DNA of 9,881 nucleotides, taken from Actinomycetota bacterium (GTDB lineage: Bacteria > Actinomycetota > AC-67). Position numbers and translations under genes: made by a program. The notes under the pieces are model-generated. The model ran no database searches and was not told where the DNA came from. It was given only the letters and a program-made list of their open reading frames with translations. Location: NCBI GenBank assembly GCA_005883175.1, contig VAYV01000019.1, forward strand, positions 1 through 9,881, read 5' to 3'. This document shows, piece by piece, positions 6,776 through 9,881 of the stretch (within the stretch, counting starts at the first letter, position 1; the number at the start of each line of letters is the position of its first letter).

Positions 6776-7734
6776 ATATGCAGTCGAGCGGTGGGATCGC
6801 GGCGGCGCCGTCGGTCGCGGCGCGGCCGATCGCGACGCTGGCGAGCGGCCCCGCCGGCGGCGTGATGGGCGCGTGCGAGACCGCCGGTCTGGCCGGGGTC
6901 AAGGACTTCATCTCGGTCGACATGGGCGGCACGTCGTACGACGTGTGCTTGATCCGCGACGGGCAGCCGACGATCAAGTCGTTCTGGAACTGGGTGCACC
7001 GGTACCTGATCGCGCTGCCGATGGTCGACGTGGTTTCGATCGGCGCCGGCGGCGGCTCGATCGCGAAGGTCGCGGCAGGCGGGTTGCAAGTCGGTCCGGA
7101 GTCGGCCGGCGGTGAGCCGGGTCCGATCTGCTACGGCCGCGGGGGAACGCGGCCGACGGTGACCGACGCCAACCTGGTGCTCGGGTACCTGAATCCCGAG
7201 GGGTTCGCCGGGGGAACGCTCGTCCTGAAGACCGACGGCGTCTCGGAGACGATCGAGAAAGAGATCGGCGAGCCGCTCGGGCTGAACGCCGTCGAGGCCG
7301 CGTGGGGGATCCACCGGCTGACCAACGCGCAGATGAATCAAGCGATCGTGCGCGTGTCGGCGGAGCGCGGCTTCGACCCGCGCACGTTCGCGCTCGTGGT
7401 GTTCGGCGGCAACGGCGCGGTGCACGCGCTCGCACAGGCCGACGACCTCGGCATCTCACGCGTGCTGATCCCGAAGACGGCGCCGGCCGAAGAGATCTAC
7501 AAGGGCTTGGAGGAAGAGGCGGATGCGCGCGAGGCGACGCACCTCGAAGACGTCTACACGGTCCTCGAGAAGGAAGCCGACGAAGAGCTGTGGCAGGCCG
7601 GCGTGCCGACGAAGCGGTTCAAGCACAACCGCTTCGCCCAGTGCCGGTACGAAGGGCAGACGTGGGACATCGACGTGCCGGTGAACGGCAAGATCGACCC
7701 CAAGGAGCTGGCCGCCATCGCGAAGCGGTTCCAC

Positions 7735-7791
7735 AAGATGCACTTCAAAGAGCACACGTTCGACCGTAAGGAAGAGGACGTGATGATCTCG
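7735..7791. repeat. Right arm of the 57-bp inverted repeat (source copy)
   Basis: The resident copy sits in frame within the C-terminal domain of the HyuA-like gene, encoding KMHFKEHTFDRKEEDVMIS. It lies 959 bases beyond the end of the inverted left arm. Flanking HyuA homology is continuous on both sides, so this is the original location. Confidence 0.95.
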
Positions 7792-8060
7792 TCCCTGCGC
7801 GTGAGGTCGCGCGCGCTGCTGTCGAAGCCGCCGATGCAGAAGCTGTCGGGCTCGACGCAGGCGCCGCGTCAGTCGGGGCACCGCCAGGCGTACTTCGGCA
7901 CCGGGTTCGTGAAGACGGCGCTGTACGACGGGCCGTCGTTGCGCGCCGGCCAAGCGATAAAAGGCCCGGCGATCGTCGAGGAGCCGTTCACGACGATCGT
8001 GATCCCACCGAAGTGGACCGTTAAGCTCGACAAGTTCGGCAACTACGTTGCGACGAGGTA

Positions 8061-8065
8061 GGGAG
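8061..8065 (+). promoter_or_regulatory. Ribosome binding site of the HyuB-like gene
   Basis: GGGAG ends 6 bases before the ATG at 8072 and shares its first base with the stop codon of the HyuA-like gene. This arrangement couples the two subunits and supports the upstream ATG rather than the GTG at 8177 as the start. Confidence 0.6.
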
Positions 8066-8071
8066 CTCTTC

Positions 8072-9881
8072 ATGCCGACCAAGACGAAGACCAAGGCCAA
8101 GGCCAAGGCCAAGGCTCCGAAGGTTCACAAGCCCAAGAAGGTCGCGCGCGCACACGCGGGCAAGAAGCGCGCGGCGGTGAAGATCGACCCGATCACCGCG
8201 GAAGTGATCCGCGGCGCGCTCGAAACGATCGCGTTCGAGATGGCGATCCACGTGTCGCGCACGGCAACGACGCCGATCCTCAACCAGTCGAACGAGCGCA
8301 ACGCGACGATCATGGATTGGAAGGGCAGGCTCGCTGCGCTCGCGGTCGGCATCCCGCAGTTCATGCTGTCCTCGATGGGCCCGATCCAGTTCGCGCTGGA
8401 GTTCTTCGGGAACGACGGGTTCAAGGAAGGTGACGTCGTTGCGTGCAACGACCCGTACCACGGCGGCGGACACTTGCCGGACTGGAGCGTCTTCAGCCCC
8501 GTCTTCTACAAAGGCGAACTGGTCCTTTTCGCGTCGATCCAGTGCCACCACGCCGACGTCGCCGGGCAGTCGCCCGGCGGCTACCCGGCGGACGCGATGG
8601 ATATCTGGGCGGAGGGCTTCCGCTGCCCCGCGGTGAAGCTCGTCGACGCCGGCGTCGAGCGCAAAGACGTCATGTACCTGTTCCAGACGAACAACCGCGT
8701 TCCGACCTATGAGGGCGACCTGCGCGCGCAGATCGGTGCGGCGCAGCTCGGCGCGAAGCGCTGCCACGAGCTCATCGAGCGCTTCGGCGTTGACACCGTC
8801 AAAGCGGCGTGCGACTGGCTGATCGCCTTCAGCGAGCGCCGCATGCGCGAGGAGATCGCTTCGTGGCCCGACGGGACCTACGAGGCAGACACGTACTTCG
8901 ACCACGACGTGAAGGGGAACCAAGACGTCAAGGTGCACGCGAAGGTGACGGTCCGCGGCGACGAGCTCGACATCGACTTCACGGGGTCGGACGATCGTCA
9001 GTGGCTGCAGGCGTGGAGCACGCAGTGCAACACGCGCTCGATGACCTACTCGCAACTGTGCTCGATGATCGACTCGACGATCCCGCGCAACCAAGGACTG
9101 TTCGCGCCGATCAACATCACCTATCCCGAGAACACGATCGTGAACCCGCCGGCCGGGAAGCCGGTGTCGATGGGCACGCACCACCCTGGCTGCGAGATCG
9201 CGGAAGCGGTGGCGATCGCGCTGGGGCAAGCGGTCCCGGAGAAGAGCTGTCCGCAGATCTACAAGGCCGCGATGCCGACCGTTCTGTTCGGGGCGAACCC
9301 GAAGAACGGCAAGGTATTCATCGACCACTCGGTGGACACGCAAGCGACCGCAGGCAATGCCGCGTACCAGAACGACGGTTGGGGGTGTCAGAATGCGGGC
9401 TTCGGGAACTTGATCATGGCGACCGCCGAGATCAACGAAGCGATCTTCCCGTCGCGCCACCTGTCGAACGACATGACGACCGACACGTGCGGACCGGGGA
9501 AGTGGCGCGGCCAGTGCGGGTCGTTGTGGATCAAGGAAGCGACGACGCCACAGTCGCTGTACACGTTCGTGATGAGCATGAAGTACCCCGCAGCCGGCGT
9601 GAACGGAGGCGGGAAAGCAACCCCGGATCACTTGGTGATCACGCACCCGGACGGCAGCTCGCAAGAGATCACGCACACCGCGCTGTACCTGCCGCTGCAG
9701 GACGGCTCGAAGATCGTGTATCAGCGCGGCGGTGGCGGCGGCTGGGGCGACCCGCTCGAGCGCGAGCCTGAAAAGGTCCGTGACGACGTGCTCGACGAGT
9801 ACGTCAGTGTCGAGGCGGCCGAGCGCGACTACGGTGTGGTGTTCAAGGGCTTTGCAGAGGATTACACGCTCGAGGTGGACG
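8072..9881 (+). CDS. HyuB-like subunit (N-methylhydantoinase B / ketone carboxylase alpha family), 3'-partial
   Basis: The frame is open for 603 codons to the window edge without a stop. From about residue 36 it matches HyuB: VKIDPITAEVIRGALE, NDPYHGGGHLPDW (126-138) and HHADVAGQSPGG (159-170), whose His and Asp residues are probable metal ligands, then GTHHPGCEIAEA in mid-protein and GGGGGWGDPLER near the end. The last visible part (EYVSVEAAERDYGVVFKG) is the family's C-terminal block, so only some tens of residues should be missing. With HyuA this subunit would form an ATP-dependent hydrolase of cyclic amides or a ketone carboxylase; the sequence alone does not decide. The unusual feature is an N-terminal extension of about 35 residues with 12 Lys, 2 Arg, 2 His and no acidic residue, preceding the normal family start. 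A shorter start at GTG 8177 would remove it but has no ribosome site. Confidence 0.92.
   Translation, partial: MPTKTKTKAKAKAKAPKVHKPKKVARAHAGKKRAAVKIDPITAEVIRGALETIAFEMAIHVSRTATTPILNQSNERNATIMDWKGRLAALAVGIPQFMLSSMGPIQFALEFFGNDGFKEGDVVACNDPYHGGGHLPDWSVFSPVFYKGELVLFASIQCHHADVAGQSPGGYPADAMDIWAEGFRCPAVKLVDAGVERKDVMYLFQTNNRVPTYEGDLRAQIGAAQLGAKRCHELIERFGVDTVKAACDWLIAFSERRMREEIASWPDGTYEADTYFDHDVKGNQDVKVHAKVTVRGDELDIDFTGSDDRQWLQAWSTQCNTRSMTYSQLCSMIDSTIPRNQGLFAPINITYPENTIVNPPAGKPVSMGTHHPGCEIAEAVAIALGQAVPEKSCPQIYKAAMPTVLFGANPKNGKVFIDHSVDTQATAGNAAYQNDGWGCQNAGFGNLIMATAEINEAIFPSRHLSNDMTTDTCGPGKWRGQCGSLWIKEATTPQSLYTFVMSMKYPAAGVNGGGKATPDHLVITHPDGSSQEITHTALYLPLQDGSKIVYQRGGGGGWGDPLEREPEKVRDDVLDEYVSVEAAERDYGVVFKGFAEDYTLEVD
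8093..8116 (+). repeat. AAGGCC hexanucleotide repeat encoding Lys-Ala
   Basis: Four tandem units (the last ending in T) encode KAKAKAKA at residues 8-15 of the HyuB-like protein. They follow near-repeats AAGACG and AAGACC that encode KTKT. A slippage-prone tract of this kind can change length by whole codon pairs without shifting the frame. Confidence 0.85.

Larger units (their letters stand above)
6183..8061 (+). pseudogene. HyuA-like subunit (N-methylhydantoinase A / ketone carboxylase beta family), interrupted
   Basis: This is the ATPase-like subunit that pairs with HyuB in hydantoinases, 5-oxoprolinase and acetone/acetophenone carboxylases. ATG at 6183 follows AAGGA by 7 bases. Residues 6-15 (GIDVGGTFTD) are the phosphate-binding signature and His68-Gly-Thr-Thr-Thr with TGAKTGLLVT is the next conserved block. 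Homology is native for about 180 residues to VNPAHEQRVGEI (ending near 6722). It is lost through 6775, then resumes in a different frame at the ATG-CAG of 6778 with MQSSGG, DMGGTSYDV, SIGAGGGSIA, GPESAGGEPGP and the closing GPAIVEE...FGNYVATR before TAG at 8059-8061. The native parts total about 607 residues against roughly 690 for the family, so about 85-95 are missing. The intervening bases are an inverted copy of 7735-7791. As written, the first frame continues to a stop ending at 7115. Confidence 0.85.

Noticed and set aside
6719..7791. An insertion sequence or site-specific invertible element
   Set aside because: No transposase or recombinase is present and there are no target duplications. 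One arm is plain coding sequence of the gene and the other replaces coding sequence.
8093..8116. A CRISPR or regulatory repeat array
   Set aside because: The units are 6 bp, contiguous and in frame, encoding Lys-Ala; there are no spacers.
8021..9676. A 551-codon open frame on the minus strand
   Set aside because: It is antisense to the HyuB-like gene, Arg/His/Val-rich as expected from reading GC-rich codons backwards, and shows no family motifs.

Overview
The window is a high-GC, densely coded stretch of bacterial DNA. Overlapping or near-touching genes, a GTG start inside a GTGA overlap, a luciferase-like (probably F420- or FMN-dependent) oxidoreductase, and a FadE/FadD17-type gene pair all suggest an uncultured member of the Actinomycetota. 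That assignment is an inference; no rRNA or other phylogenetic marker is present. I see no tRNA, rRNA, CRISPR array, transposase or phage gene.

Layout. (1) Bases 1-393 hold the C-terminal end of a luciferase-like oxidoreductase, cut by the window edge. (2) A class I SAM-dependent methyltransferase (1178-390, minus strand) runs tail-to-tail into it; the two stop codons share a TTAA. (3) A 41-bp divergent intergenic region carries a TATGC-TC-GCATA palindrome. (4) From 1220 to the right edge every gene is on the plus strand with 32 bases or less between neighbours: acyl-CoA dehydrogenase, acyl-CoA synthetase (FadD17-like, broken), a small lipoprotein, a Nudix hydrolase, a thiolase, a HyuA-like subunit (broken) and a HyuB-like subunit that runs off the end.

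How the genes may work together. The dehydrogenase, AMP-forming ligase and thiolase are beta-oxidation functions. The HyuA/HyuB pair belongs to the hydantoinase / 5-oxoprolinase / ketone carboxylase superfamily and follows the thiolase by 2 bp. A coherent but unproven reading is a catabolic unit that carboxylates a ketone to a beta-keto acid, activates it with CoA and splits it with the thiolase, as in acetophenone degradation. Hydantoin or lactam hydrolysis is the main alternative. The lipoprotein and Nudix genes have no evident role in this.

The strangest structure lies in the HyuA-like gene. Roughly 85-95 internal codons are missing and in their place sits a 57-bp reverse-complement copy (56/57 identical) of a segment from about 1 kb downstream in the same gene. 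The acyl-CoA synthetase, 3.3 kb away, has also lost about 100 nt at its inter-domain hinge and is frameshifted. Both could be real mutations, but two such lesions in otherwise well-conserved genes also fit an assembly or amplification chimera, and that should be settled before any biological story is built on them. I found no convincing new biological system; the best leads are the HyuA lesion and the possible ketone-carboxylase/thiolase cluster.
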